5,851 bases of DNA from Desulfobacula sp. (GCA_023139225.1 JAGLNZ010000165.1:1-5851); one strand, 5' to 3'. Positions 1 to 5,851 are shown, counted from the first letter of the stretch. Notes: generated by a model not told the origin, from the sequence alone. Numbers and translations are program-made.

Positions 1-101
1 TTTTTACTGGTTTCAACTGCCGGTCGTATGGCACCGACATAATTACCAAGATGTGGGGTTCCGCTGGTTGTGATTCCGGTTAGAAAATCTGCATTTTTCA
101 T
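1..101 (-). CDS. trpS: Tryptophanyl-tRNA synthetase, N-terminal fragment (continues past the left edge)
   Basis: This is the first 33 codons of a class I aminoacyl-tRNA synthetase that charges tRNA(Trp) with tryptophan in the cytoplasm. The visible protein starts [20 protein letters not shown] and continues [13 protein letters not shown]. Residues 8-24 match the start of the TrpS Rossmann fold: [13 protein letters not shown] carries the HIGH-type ATP-binding signature (PHLGN, residues 16-20), followed by the family-typical YVGAIRP. The ATG at 101-99 has an in-frame TAG two codons upstream and an AGGA Shine-Dalgarno core at 115-112, about 10 bases away, so the start is well supported. It lies 65 bases downstream of the nucleotidyltransferase gene on the same strand with no clear terminator between them, so co-transcription is likely. 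The KMSKS region and the rest of the protein lie outside the window. Identification rests on motif recognition over 33 residues. Confidence 0.9.
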   Translation of the reverse strand, partial: MKNADFLTGITTSGTPHLGNYVGAIRPAVETSK

Positions 102-125
102 GTTGGGCTATTCCTGAAATAAATT

Positions 126-155
126 ATTATTAATTGATAAAAGGGGGATTAACAA
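126..155 (-). promoter_or_regulatory. Possible internal promoter for trpS (weak)
   Basis: Reading the minus strand, TTGTTA (155-150, four of six matches to TTGACA) is followed after 18 bases by AATAAT (131-126, five of six matches to TATAAT). This would start a transcript near position 119, just ahead of the trpS ribosome binding site. The spacer is AT-rich, so such matches arise easily by chance. The alternative is simple read-through from the upstream gene. Confidence 0.22.
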
Positions 156-166
156 AAAGTTATTAT

Positions 167-2845
167 TTAATCAATAAGTTTGTTTTTCTCAGCATATTGG
201 GTGGCAAACTTAATTTCTTCTTTTTTTGTTTTTAATTGCCCATCCAGTTTAGCATTCAGGACCTGGTTGAGTATGGTACTGAAAACAGGACCGGATGGTA
301 TACCGATTTTTATCAAATCTCTACCCTTGATGTAAGGTTTTATTTCTCTTTGATGTGTATAAAAATTTGAAATAGCTTTTCTTGTATCATCATCTTTTGC
401 CAGGGCCATCATGTATAAAATATATTCGGTTTTAAAATTAATGAGAGCCCAGTACAGATCCTGTTTGGTATAGGTTGATGAGTTCTCTATAACATATAGT
501 TTTTTTTCAGCTTTATATCTTTTTTCCAAAAGAATCCCACGCTCTTTTAAAGGGACTTTCAGCCTGTTGCAGATTTCTTCGCAGACAGTATAAGAACAAC
601 GGTTCAAAAGGGCCATAAAGTAAACTGCCCACCTGGGATATTGTTCATCTATGTATAAAAGATCGTGCCAGGATAATATTTTATTCACCGACTCAAGCAA
701 TTGATAGGTATTGGGGATAATTGTCAGGTTTTTATGAATAACTTTTTCAAGGCCGTATACCTCCAGTGTTCTAATCGCAGGGATAGGGTTCTCCTCTTCA
801 AAGATTTGCTTTAGTTCGGATAGCACCCTAAGACCGCTTAAATTTTTAAAACAATCAATCTTAATTGCATTTTTAATTAAATTTGACGTCACTTTTCCAA
901 TTTTGAATCCAAAACGGTTTGAAAATTTAATGGCTCTGAAAATACGTGTAGGGTCTTCAACAAAGCTCAAATTATGTATGGTTCTGATTGTTTTATCTTT
1001 CAGGTCCCTGTTGGCACCAAAATAGTCTATCATGGTTCCAAAATTTTCAGGGTTAAGGCTTATGGCCAGGGTATTGATTGTAAAATCCCTTCGTGCAAGA
1101 TCAAGCTTGATAGAACTTTTCTCAACAATTGGCAATGCTGCGGGTGTCTTGTAATATTCTAACCTGGCAGAAGCCACATCAATTTTAAAATTATCAGGAA
1201 AAATAATAACGGCGGTGCCAAATTTCTTATGGGTGTTGATTCTGCACCCTTGTTTTTTTGCATAGACTTTGGCAAATCTAATACCGTCTCCTTCAACAAC
1301 GATATCGATATCCTCGATTTGTCTGTTCAGCAGCAAGTCTCTTACAAATCCACCGACAACAAATGCATTATATCCAAGTTCATTGCCTGTCTTACCGATG
1401 TTTTGAAGCAGTTGTTTTATTCGGTTATCAAGTCGTTGTTCAAGAATATTTTCAATATGTCTTTTTTTAGCATTTTTTTTAACGCCGGGTTCAGTCTCGT
1501 TTCTTTTAAGTGCTTTGTTATGCTGAACCAGGTAATTTAACAGATCTGTACGGGTAATAACGCCTTTGATCCATCCATCATCAATAACAGGCAAAATTCT
1601 ATGTTTGCCTTCAATAATACTATTTTCAATTTGAAAAACGTCAGCATCAGAAGAAATATAACTGACCTCGGAATTCATGTATTCTTTAACTGGAAGATGG
1701 GATAACTTATGATGGTGTGTTTTCTCTATCACCTGCCGTGTAATATATCCTTCATAGGAGTTCTTTTTTTTATCAACAACCAATAGTGTGTTTATATTAT
1801 ATCGTGTCATCATATTGCCGGCTGTTTTACAGGTAACACGGGGCTCAATGGTGATAGCCGGTGATGTCATCAGGTTTTTTGCGATCTGAATACTTTTCAC
1901 TTCTTTTTTAAGTCGTTCAATGAGCAGTATTTCAACCTGCGCCAGGGTATGGTTATCGACCTTTGCAGAAGCAGCATAAGGATGACCACCGCCGCCAAAT
2001 TCTGAAAGTATCTTGCCTGCATCAACTTCAGGAATCCTGTTTCTCGCAATAATGTTAATTTTATTGTCCATTAAAACAATGGCAAAAAAGATATCAAGGT
2101 TTTCCATTCTGACAACCTTTTGAACAATTGTCGCAAGATCAGTAATATACGAAGGAGAAGAAATTACAGATATATGAACATCAACACCATTTATTTTATG
2201 GACAGTCATTTCGTTTAACAATTCATTCAACCACGTGACCTGTTCGGATTTAATTTCCTTAACCACAAAACTGACTATGGTATTAAGATTGGCACCACAG
2301 GACAAGAGAAAAGCGGCCTGTTCAAAATCTTCCTTTGTAGTGGAGGAATAGGTAAACAATCCCGTATCCTCATATATTCCCAAAGCCATGACCGTTGCTT
2401 CTTCCGGGCTGGGGAATATTTTTTTTTCCTGTAACAACGAACTTAATATGGTTATTGTTGCACCGGTTTGTCTAATGATTTCAAAAGAACCGGGAACATC
2501 GCCCTTCATGGCAGGATGATGATCATAGATATCTATTTTAATGTTTTTTTTGTTGAGTAATTCAGATACCTGGGTCAATCTGCTTTTTTGTCTTGTGTCA
2601 ACAATTACGAGTCTGGAGGTTTGAGAAAAATCTATGGAAGCAGGGTCTGCCATGTTAAACAGGTAACTTGTGGAACTGATAAAAAAATCCCTTAAATTTT
2701 TTTCCTGGGAGCCTGGAAAAATAATAACCGAACCGGGATATAATTTCTGGGCCGCAAGCATTGATGCGATGGCATCAAAATCCGCATTAATATGACTGGT
2801 AATAATAGTATCCGCTTTAATGATTTTATTTTTTTTACTCAACAA
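167..2845 (-). CDS. DHH-DHHA1-CBS-nucleotidyltransferase fusion; probable A-adding tRNA nucleotidyltransferase
   Basis: This 892-residue cytoplasmic protein has four modules. Residues 14-165 form a DHH phosphoesterase domain: HINADFD (H18, D22, D24), VDTR (D83), YDHH (D108-H110) and YEDTG (D160) give the metal-binding set. Residues 220-310 are DHHA1 with GGGGHP (284-289). Two CBS repeats span about 322-376 and 384-440. A class II CCA-enzyme/poly(A) polymerase region follows: VVGGFVRD (496-503), catalytic EDIDIVVEGD (D512, D514), IDVASARLEYY (555-565), RRDFTIN (585-591) and EDPTR (630-634), then a helical tRNA-binding part to the end. The family finishes tRNA 3' ends. In Aquifex and Geobacter the job is split between CC-adding and A-adding enzymes. 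This DHH-CBS form and the intact loop between motifs A and B favour A-adding, which would need a CC-adding partner elsewhere. Poly(A) polymerase is the main alternative. Translation starts at TTG; the first internal ATG (M29) would remove the first DHH motif. trpS follows. Confidence 0.9.
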   Translation of the reverse strand: MLSKKNKIIKADTIITSHINADFDAIASMLAAQKLYPGSVIIFPGSQEKNLRDFFISSTSYLFNMADPASIDFSQTSRLVIVDTRQKSRLTQVSELLNKKNIKIDIYDHHPAMKGDVPGSFEIIRQTGATITILSSLLQEKKIFPSPEEATVMALGIYEDTGLFTYSSTTKEDFEQAAFLLSCGANLNTIVSFVVKEIKSEQVTWLNELLNEMTVHKINGVDVHISVISSPSYITDLATIVQKVVRMENLDIFFAIVLMDNKINIIARNRIPEVDAGKILSEFGGGGHPYAASAKVDNHTLAQVEILLIERLKKEVKSIQIAKNLMTSPAITIEPRVTCKTAGNMMTRYNINTLLVVDKKKNSYEGYITRQVIEKTHHHKLSHLPVKEYMNSEVSYISSDADVFQIENSIIEGKHRILPVIDDGWIKGVITRTDLLNYLVQHNKALKRNETEPGVKKNAKKRHIENILEQRLDNRIKQLLQNIGKTGNELGYNAFVVGGFVRDLLLNRQIEDIDIVVEGDGIRFAKVYAKKQGCRINTHKKFGTAVIIFPDNFKIDVASARLEYYKTPAALPIVEKSSIKLDLARRDFTINTLAISLNPENFGTMIDYFGANRDLKDKTIRTIHNLSFVEDPTRIFRAIKFSNRFGFKIGKVTSNLIKNAIKIDCFKNLSGLRVLSELKQIFEEENPIPAIRTLEVYGLEKVIHKNLTIIPNTYQLLESVNKILSWHDLLYIDEQYPRWAVYFMALLNRCSYTVCEEICNRLKVPLKERGILLEKRYKAEKKLYVIENSSTYTKQDLYWALINFKTEYILYMMALAKDDDTRKAISNFYTHQREIKPYIKGRDLIKIGIPSGPVFSTILNQVLNAKLDGQLKTKKEEIKFATQYAEKNKLID

Positions 2846-2849
2846 ATAA

Positions 2850-2854
2850 CTCCT
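2850..2854 (-). promoter_or_regulatory. Ribosome binding site that fixes a TTG start for the nucleotidyltransferase
   Basis: On the minus strand AGGAG lies just ahead of two consecutive TTG codons (2845-2843 and 2842-2840). The spacer is 4 bases to the first TTG and 7 to the second, so the second has the more usual spacing and the protein may be one residue shorter than listed. No ATG or GTG lies in frame between the upstream TAA and these codons. The DHH motif beginning at residue 17 needs a start this far upstream. Confidence 0.75.
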
Positions 2855-2865
2855 GTTGTAATCAA

Positions 2866-2939
2866 TTGATAAAATTTATATAGTATATCTATTTGAATTT
2901 TACAATTGATCTGACTTTGATGGTCTTAAATTTTATCAA
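2866..2939. repeat. Perfect 13-base inverted repeat in the divergent intergenic region
   Basis: The left arm TTGATAAAATTTA (2866-2878) is the exact reverse complement of the right arm TAAATTTTATCAA (2927-2939), with 48 bases between them. As a result each divergent gene is preceded, in its own reading direction, by the same element TAAATTTTATCAA. It ends 20 bases before the TTG start of the minus-strand gene and 38 bases before pilC. A perfect 10-base palindrome ATCAATTGAT (2861-2870) overlaps the left arm, and CAATTGAT recurs at 2903-2910. A paired operator or shared promoter element would explain this. The low sequence complexity means chance cannot be excluded. Confidence 0.6.
2877..2905 (-). 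promoter_or_regulatory. Candidate sigma-70-type promoter of the nucleotidyltransferase gene
   Basis: On the minus strand TTGTAA (2905-2900) is followed after exactly 17 bases by TATATA (2882-2877). Overlapping -10 alternatives are TATACT and TATAAA. Transcription would begin near 2870, leaving a leader of about 25 bases with the AGGAG site in it. The -10 box overlaps the left arm of the inverted repeat described separately. The region is very AT-rich, so this is a plausible prediction only. Confidence 0.4.
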
Positions 2940-2963
2940 GGTCACCTTAGTTTTAAAAATTAC

Positions 2964-2970
2964 AGGAAGG
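2964..2970 (+). promoter_or_regulatory. Strong ribosome binding site of pilC
   Basis: AGGAAGG lies 7 bases before the ATG at 2978, a near-ideal Shine-Dalgarno and spacing. It confirms the pilC start. No equally good promoter is visible upstream: TTGATC (2906-2911) with TTTTAT (2931-2936) at a 19-base spacing is the best I can find, and it is weak. Confidence 0.8.
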
Positions 2971-2977
2971 ATTAATA

Positions 2978-4189
2978 ATGCCTACTATCTACGAATGGAA
3001 GGGAAAAAATCCCAAAGGAAGAAAAGTCAAAGGTGAAATGGAGGCAGAGACTTCTGAACAGGTTAAACAAAGTCTTCAAAGACGAAAAATAACCCCAACC
3101 AAAGTTAAAAAAAAACCAAAAAATCTTTTTGAAAATATAGAATTTCTTCAGCCTAAGGTCAAAGAGAGTGAGGTGATTATATTCTCCAGACAGTTTTCCA
3201 CGATGATAGATGCTGGATTACCCCTTCTTCAGTGCCTTGATATCCTTCAATCACAACAGGAGAATCCAACGTTTAAAAAGAATTTGAAAAAAATCAAAGA
3301 ATCCGTTGAATCCGGTGAAACCTTTGCAGACTCCTTAAAAAAATTCCCAAAAGTATTTAATGAGCTGTTCATCAATATGGTTGCAGCAGGTGAGGCAGGG
3401 GGAATTCTCGATATTATCCTGAAACGGCTTTCTGCATACATGGAAAAAATGGCAAAACTGAAACGACAGGTCAAGGGTGCCATGACCTATCCGATTATCA
3501 CCATTATAGTCGCGGTTATCGTGGTTTCTATTATCCTGGTTTTTGTTATCCCTGTTTTTTCAGATATGTTTACCGACTTTGGAGCAACCTTACCTGCACC
3601 CACTTTAATGGTAATGGCTCTAAGTGACTTTGTCATTGGTAATATCGTATATATCATTGGGGGCATATTTGGAGGATTGTTTTTTATTCGACGTACCTAT
3701 GCGACCCAAAAAGGTCGCATTTTCATGGATGATATGTTTTTAAGACTCCCTGTTATCGGTATTCTGATCAGGAAAGTGGCTGTTGCCAAGTTTACAAGAA
3801 CAACCAGCACAATGCTTTCAAGCGGAGTATCAATTCTTGAAACACTTGATATTGTGGCAAAAACATCTGGAAATAAAATTATAGAATTTGCCATCCAGGA
3901 TGTCAAAACCGGAATTTCGGAAGGAAGATCAATGGCCGATCCTTTGCTTGAAAGCGGTGTTTTCCCTTCCATGGTCTGTTCAATGATCGCTGTGGGAGAA
4001 TCAACCGGTGCCCTTGATACAATGATGGAAAAAATTGCTGATTTTTACGATGATGAGGTGGACCAGGCCGTTAAAAACCTGACAGACATGATAGAGCCTT
4101 TTATGCTTGTTTTTCTCGGGGTGATTGTTGGCGGTCTTGTGATCTCCATGTATCTGCCTATTTTTACTATGGCAGGCGCTATTTCATAG
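2978..4189 (+). CDS. pilC: Type IV pilus inner-membrane platform protein PilC (type II secretion F family)
   Basis: PilC is the integral inner-membrane platform on which the PilB and PilT ATPases drive pilus extension and retraction. At 403 residues it has the usual length. A short N-terminal part (YEWKGKNPKGRKVKGEMEA) is typical of pilus PilC proteins. It is followed by two homologous F domains, about 68-191 and 271-394. The repeats align by eye: FSRQFSTMIDAGLPLLQCLD (69-88) with FTRTTSTMLSSGVSILETLD (272-291), and AAGEAGGILDIIL (136-148) with AVGESTGALDTMM (338-350). Membrane helices are predicted at about 172-193, 217-237 and 374-395. The general secretion homologue GspF is the main alternative; the adjacent pilS-like gene favours PilC. 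It is first in its transcription unit and ends 4 bases before the kinase gene. pilB and pilT are not beside it. A run of nine A's encodes K44-K46 in the linker before the first F domain. Confidence 0.93.
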   Translation: MPTIYEWKGKNPKGRKVKGEMEAETSEQVKQSLQRRKITPTKVKKKPKNLFENIEFLQPKVKESEVIIFSRQFSTMIDAGLPLLQCLDILQSQQENPTFKKNLKKIKESVESGETFADSLKKFPKVFNELFINMVAAGEAGGILDIILKRLSAYMEKMAKLKRQVKGAMTYPIITIIVAVIVVSIILVFVIPVFSDMFTDFGATLPAPTLMVMALSDFVIGNIVYIIGGIFGGLFFIRRTYATQKGRIFMDDMFLRLPVIGILIRKVAVAKFTRTTSTMLSSGVSILETLDIVAKTSGNKIIEFAIQDVKTGISEGRSMADPLLESGVFPSMVCSMIAVGESTGALDTMMEKIADFYDDEVDQAVKNLTDMIEPFMLVFLGVIVGGLVISMYLPIFTMAGAIS

Positions 4190-4193
4190 ATTT

Positions 4194-5495
4194 ATGATAA
4201 ACAGTCATTTACCAGGCAATTCGGATTTATTCATTCAAATAAAATGGATCATTCTGTCAAGGGTTATTTTTGCCGTCGTTCTTATTATATCCTGTCTTGT
4301 TTTTTCTTCAGGTGAAAATTTATCTTTTTTTTCACAACCGTTTTTATCCTTATATAATATTGCTGCATTAATCCTGATCCTTTCAATTGTTTATCTGATC
4401 TGGCTGAATAAATTTAAAAGACATCTCATTCTGGCGTATTTCCAGACCATTGCCGATACAATTATTGTAACCGCCATTATCTTTGTTACGGGCAGTTATG
4501 ACAGTATTTTTACCTTTCTTTACCTGGTGATTATTATCTATACTTCCATGTTGCTGCTTCAAAAGGGCAGTATCATTATCTCCACACTTTCATGTGTTCA
4601 ATATAGTATTTTAATCGAGCTGGAATACTATAAAATCATCACACCGTTTATGGGACAGTTTTATCTTTCCAGTACCATAGATGAAAGCCACATTATATAC
4701 AGAATCATCATCGTCATAACGGCATGTTTTGCTGTAGCAAGCCTCAGCGGTATCCTGGCCCTTCAGTTAAAAGGTGCCAAACAGGATTTAAAAATGGTCC
4801 AGGAACACTTGAAACGGGTTGAAAAGATGGCTGCAATGGATGAAATGATTTCAGGCATAGCCCATGAAATTAAAAATCCGTTAGCTTCTTTATCGGGTTC
4901 TATTCAACTGCTTAGGGAAGATACAAAACCAGGTTCTTATGAAGACAAGCTAATGCAAATTATCTTACGAGAAACAAATCGACTTAAAAATATTGTTAAT
5001 GATATCAGGCTATTTGCAAAACCTCGTACGGATAATGCTGTTGAAATAAAATTAGCAGATGCAATTGAAGAGACAATTGAACTTTTTTTAAATGACCCTG
5101 AATGGAATAAAAAAATTAACCTCAGTACGAATATGAATAAAAATGCTTGTGTGTTCATCGATCCGGCACATTTTACTCAGATTTTATGGAATTTATTAAA
5201 AAATGCCGCTCAATCCATAAAAGGTCACGGTCAGATCAAAATCCAACTTAAATCATCAAGAAACAACCGGGTTTATTTAACTATTGAAGACACCGGTGTC
5301 GGAATCAGCCACAAAGATTTCAATCATATTTTTGATCCGTTTTACACAACCAAACCGGATGGGACCGGCCTTGGCCTCTCAATTATCCATAGATTGATTG
5401 ATACATATAATGGTATGATTGATTTTGAATCCACACCTGGAAAGGGCACGGTTTTCACTATTCTTTTAAATAATATCCCATCAAAAGGCAAATAA
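4194..5495 (+). CDS. pilS: PilS-like membrane sensor histidine kinase
   Basis: This 433-residue two-component sensor kinase would autophosphorylate on histidine and pass the phosphate to a response regulator, by family analogy the sigma-54 activator PilR controlling pilin transcription. The N-terminal half holds about six membrane helices (near 16-38, 53-71, 79-99, 104-122, 126-142, 169-191) with little periplasmic sequence, the PilS arrangement. A charged helix (192-215) leads into the HisKA domain with the H box IAHEIKNPLASLSG (phosphoacceptor H224). The ATPase part has the N box LWNLLKNAAQ (N333, N337), the G1 box DTGVG (366-370), the F box DPFYTTK (381-387) and the G2 box GTGLGLS (390-396), all intact. 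There is no room for the PAS domain that many PilS proteins carry. The ATG lies 4 bases after the pilC stop with no obvious Shine-Dalgarno, so translation is probably coupled to pilC. No pilR follows. An NtrB-like kinase of other function is the alternative. Confidence 0.82.
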   Translation: MINSHLPGNSDLFIQIKWIILSRVIFAVVLIISCLVFSSGENLSFFSQPFLSLYNIAALILILSIVYLIWLNKFKRHLILAYFQTIADTIIVTAIIFVTGSYDSIFTFLYLVIIIYTSMLLLQKGSIIISTLSCVQYSILIELEYYKIITPFMGQFYLSSTIDESHIIYRIIIVITACFAVASLSGILALQLKGAKQDLKMVQEHLKRVEKMAAMDEMISGIAHEIKNPLASLSGSIQLLREDTKPGSYEDKLMQIILRETNRLKNIVNDIRLFAKPRTDNAVEIKLADAIEETIELFLNDPEWNKKINLSTNMNKNACVFIDPAHFTQILWNLLKNAAQSIKGHGQIKIQLKSSRNNRVYLTIEDTGVGISHKDFNHIFDPFYTTKPDGTGLGLSIIHRLIDTYNGMIDFESTPGKGTVFTILLNNIPSKGK

Positions 5496-5502
5496 CAAAA
5501 TC

Positions 5503-5532
5503 TTGACAATTTTATGTAAACTAGGCTATTTA
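5503..5532 (+). promoter_or_regulatory. Candidate promoter of lysS
   Basis: A perfect TTGACA -35 hexamer (5503-5508) begins 8 bases after the kinase stop codon. With an 18-base spacer the best -10 is TATTTA (5527-5532), a poor match sharing only the TAT. Transcription would start near 5540 and give a leader of about 60 bases. The perfect -35 in the right place and direction is the main support. I see no strong terminator hairpin with a T-run after the kinase gene, so read-through into lysS is also possible. Confidence 0.5.
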
Positions 5533-5600
5533 TTCATGCTTTAGCAAAACGAACATTAAACAACCTGCGAGATGCAGCAAGAATATGAAGGCAATGCTTT

Positions 5601-5851
5601 ATGGATAAAGTAAGCAAACTGATACAAGTTAGAAAAGAAAAAATAAATGGATTAAAAGATAGCGGGATCAATCTCTATCCAAATGATTTCAAACCATCAT
5701 GCTCTATTAAAGTTTTAAAAAAAATCATAGAGGAAAAACCCGAATCTTTAGGTGAAAAAGGTGATGAGTTCAAAATGGCAGGAAGAATGATGGCCATCAA
5801 TAAAATGGGAAAATCATCTTTTATCAGGTTTAAAGACGGTTCTGATCAACT
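5601..5851 (+). CDS. lysS: Lysyl-tRNA synthetase, class II, N-terminal fragment (continues past the right edge)
   Basis: The frame stays open from the ATG at 5601 to the window end, giving 83 residues beginning MDKVSKLIQVRKEKINGLKD. The first part matches the N-terminal helix of class II LysS (RKEKINGLKDSGINLYPNDF), where the family has R..K...L...G...YP. Residues 56-83 (EFKMAGRMMAINKMGKSSFI, then RFKDGSDQ) are the start of the anticodon-binding OB fold, matching the conserved V-AGR-MA-R-MGK--F--L-D pattern. The enzyme charges tRNA(Lys) with lysine in the cytoplasm. The start is supported by GAAGG at 5587-5591 with a 9-base spacer. The catalytic motifs 1-3 lie outside the window. It follows the kinase gene by 105 bases and may have its own promoter. 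AspS and AsnS share the OB fold, but the N-terminal helix and the AGRMMAINKMGK string point to LysS. Confidence 0.9.
   Translation, partial: MDKVSKLIQVRKEKINGLKDSGINLYPNDFKPSCSIKVLKKIIEEKPESLGEKGDEFKMAGRMMAINKMGKSSFIRFKDGSDQ

Noticed and set aside
27..42. TGGCAC at several places (near 29, 1013 and 2290), considered as sigma-54 promoter halves because a PilS-like kinase is present
   Set aside because: None is followed by the TTGC half at the right distance, and all fall within coding sequence. No sigma-54 site was seen ahead of pilC.
147..172. GATTAA/TTAATC inverted repeat at the end of the nucleotidyltransferase gene, considered as a terminator
   Set aside because: The stem is only six mostly A-T pairs with a 14-base loop and no good T-run behind it on the minus strand.
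974..1540. Plus-strand open frames of 62 and 103 codons opposite the nucleotidyltransferase gene
   Set aside because: They lie inside conserved coding sequence of the minus strand (motif A, the catalytic loop and the linker), have no recognisable domains, and read as the usual complement of an AT-rich gene.
3247..3972. Minus-strand open frames of 78 and 91 codons opposite pilC
   Set aside because: They mirror conserved PilC F-domain sequence and show no family resemblance or clear ribosome binding site of their own.
4937..5158. Minus-strand open frame of 73 codons opposite the kinase
   Set aside because: It is antisense to the HisKA-ATPase junction and has composition expected of a shadow frame.
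5565..5577. Small hairpin CTGC-GAGAT-GCAG before lysS, considered as a terminator or riboswitch stem
   Set aside because: It has only four base pairs, no T-run follows, and no larger conserved leader structure or T-box-like element is recognisable.
5572..5613. Two tiny overlapping frames (13 codons from 5572, 7 codons from 5585) running into the lysS start, considered as regulatory leader peptides
   Set aside because: Neither has a convincing ribosome binding site, neither is lysine-rich, and no attenuator hairpin pair is visible. GAAGG at 5587-5591 is better explained as the lysS ribosome binding site.

Overview
The window looks like ordinary chromosomal DNA from an AT-rich Gram-negative bacterium. 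It is most probably a Desulfobacterota (former Deltaproteobacteria) member of the Desulfobacter/Desulfobacula kind. That placement is an inference from three things: the DHH-CBS-nucleotidyltransferase fusion, the form of the TrpS N-terminus, and the pairing of a PilC-type platform protein with a PilS-type kinase. No marker in the window settles the taxonomy. I see no mobile element, CRISPR array, tRNA or rRNA.

Layout. Two genes on the minus strand fill the left half: a large fused tRNA 3'-end nucleotidyltransferase (167-2845), then, 65 bases further in the direction of transcription, the start of tryptophanyl-tRNA synthetase trpS (1-101, cut by the window edge). A 132-base divergent intergenic region (2846-2977) separates them from a plus-strand pair: pilC (2978-4189), the type IV pilus inner-membrane platform protein, and a six-helix PilS-like sensor histidine kinase (4194-5495) that begins 4 bases after the pilC stop. 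A 105-base gap with a perfect TTGACA -35 box then leads to the start of lysS, class II lysyl-tRNA synthetase (5601-5851, cut by the window edge).

How the genes fit together. The outer genes concern tRNA: finishing the 3' CCA end and charging with Trp and Lys. The inner pair concerns type IV pili or a related secretion machine. The usual partners of pilC and pilS in related genomes (pilB, pilT upstream; pilR downstream) are absent on both sides, so this is an isolated fragment of the pil cluster. The divergent spacer holds a perfect 13-base inverted repeat, so that the same 13-base element precedes both divergent genes in their own direction.

I did not find a convincing undescribed system. 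The points most worth a second look are the divergent inverted repeat, the four-module fusion (DHH nuclease-like, DHHA1, CBS pair, nucleotidyltransferase) with its TTG start, the orphan pilC-pilS pair, and long A-runs at domain linkers in two genes.
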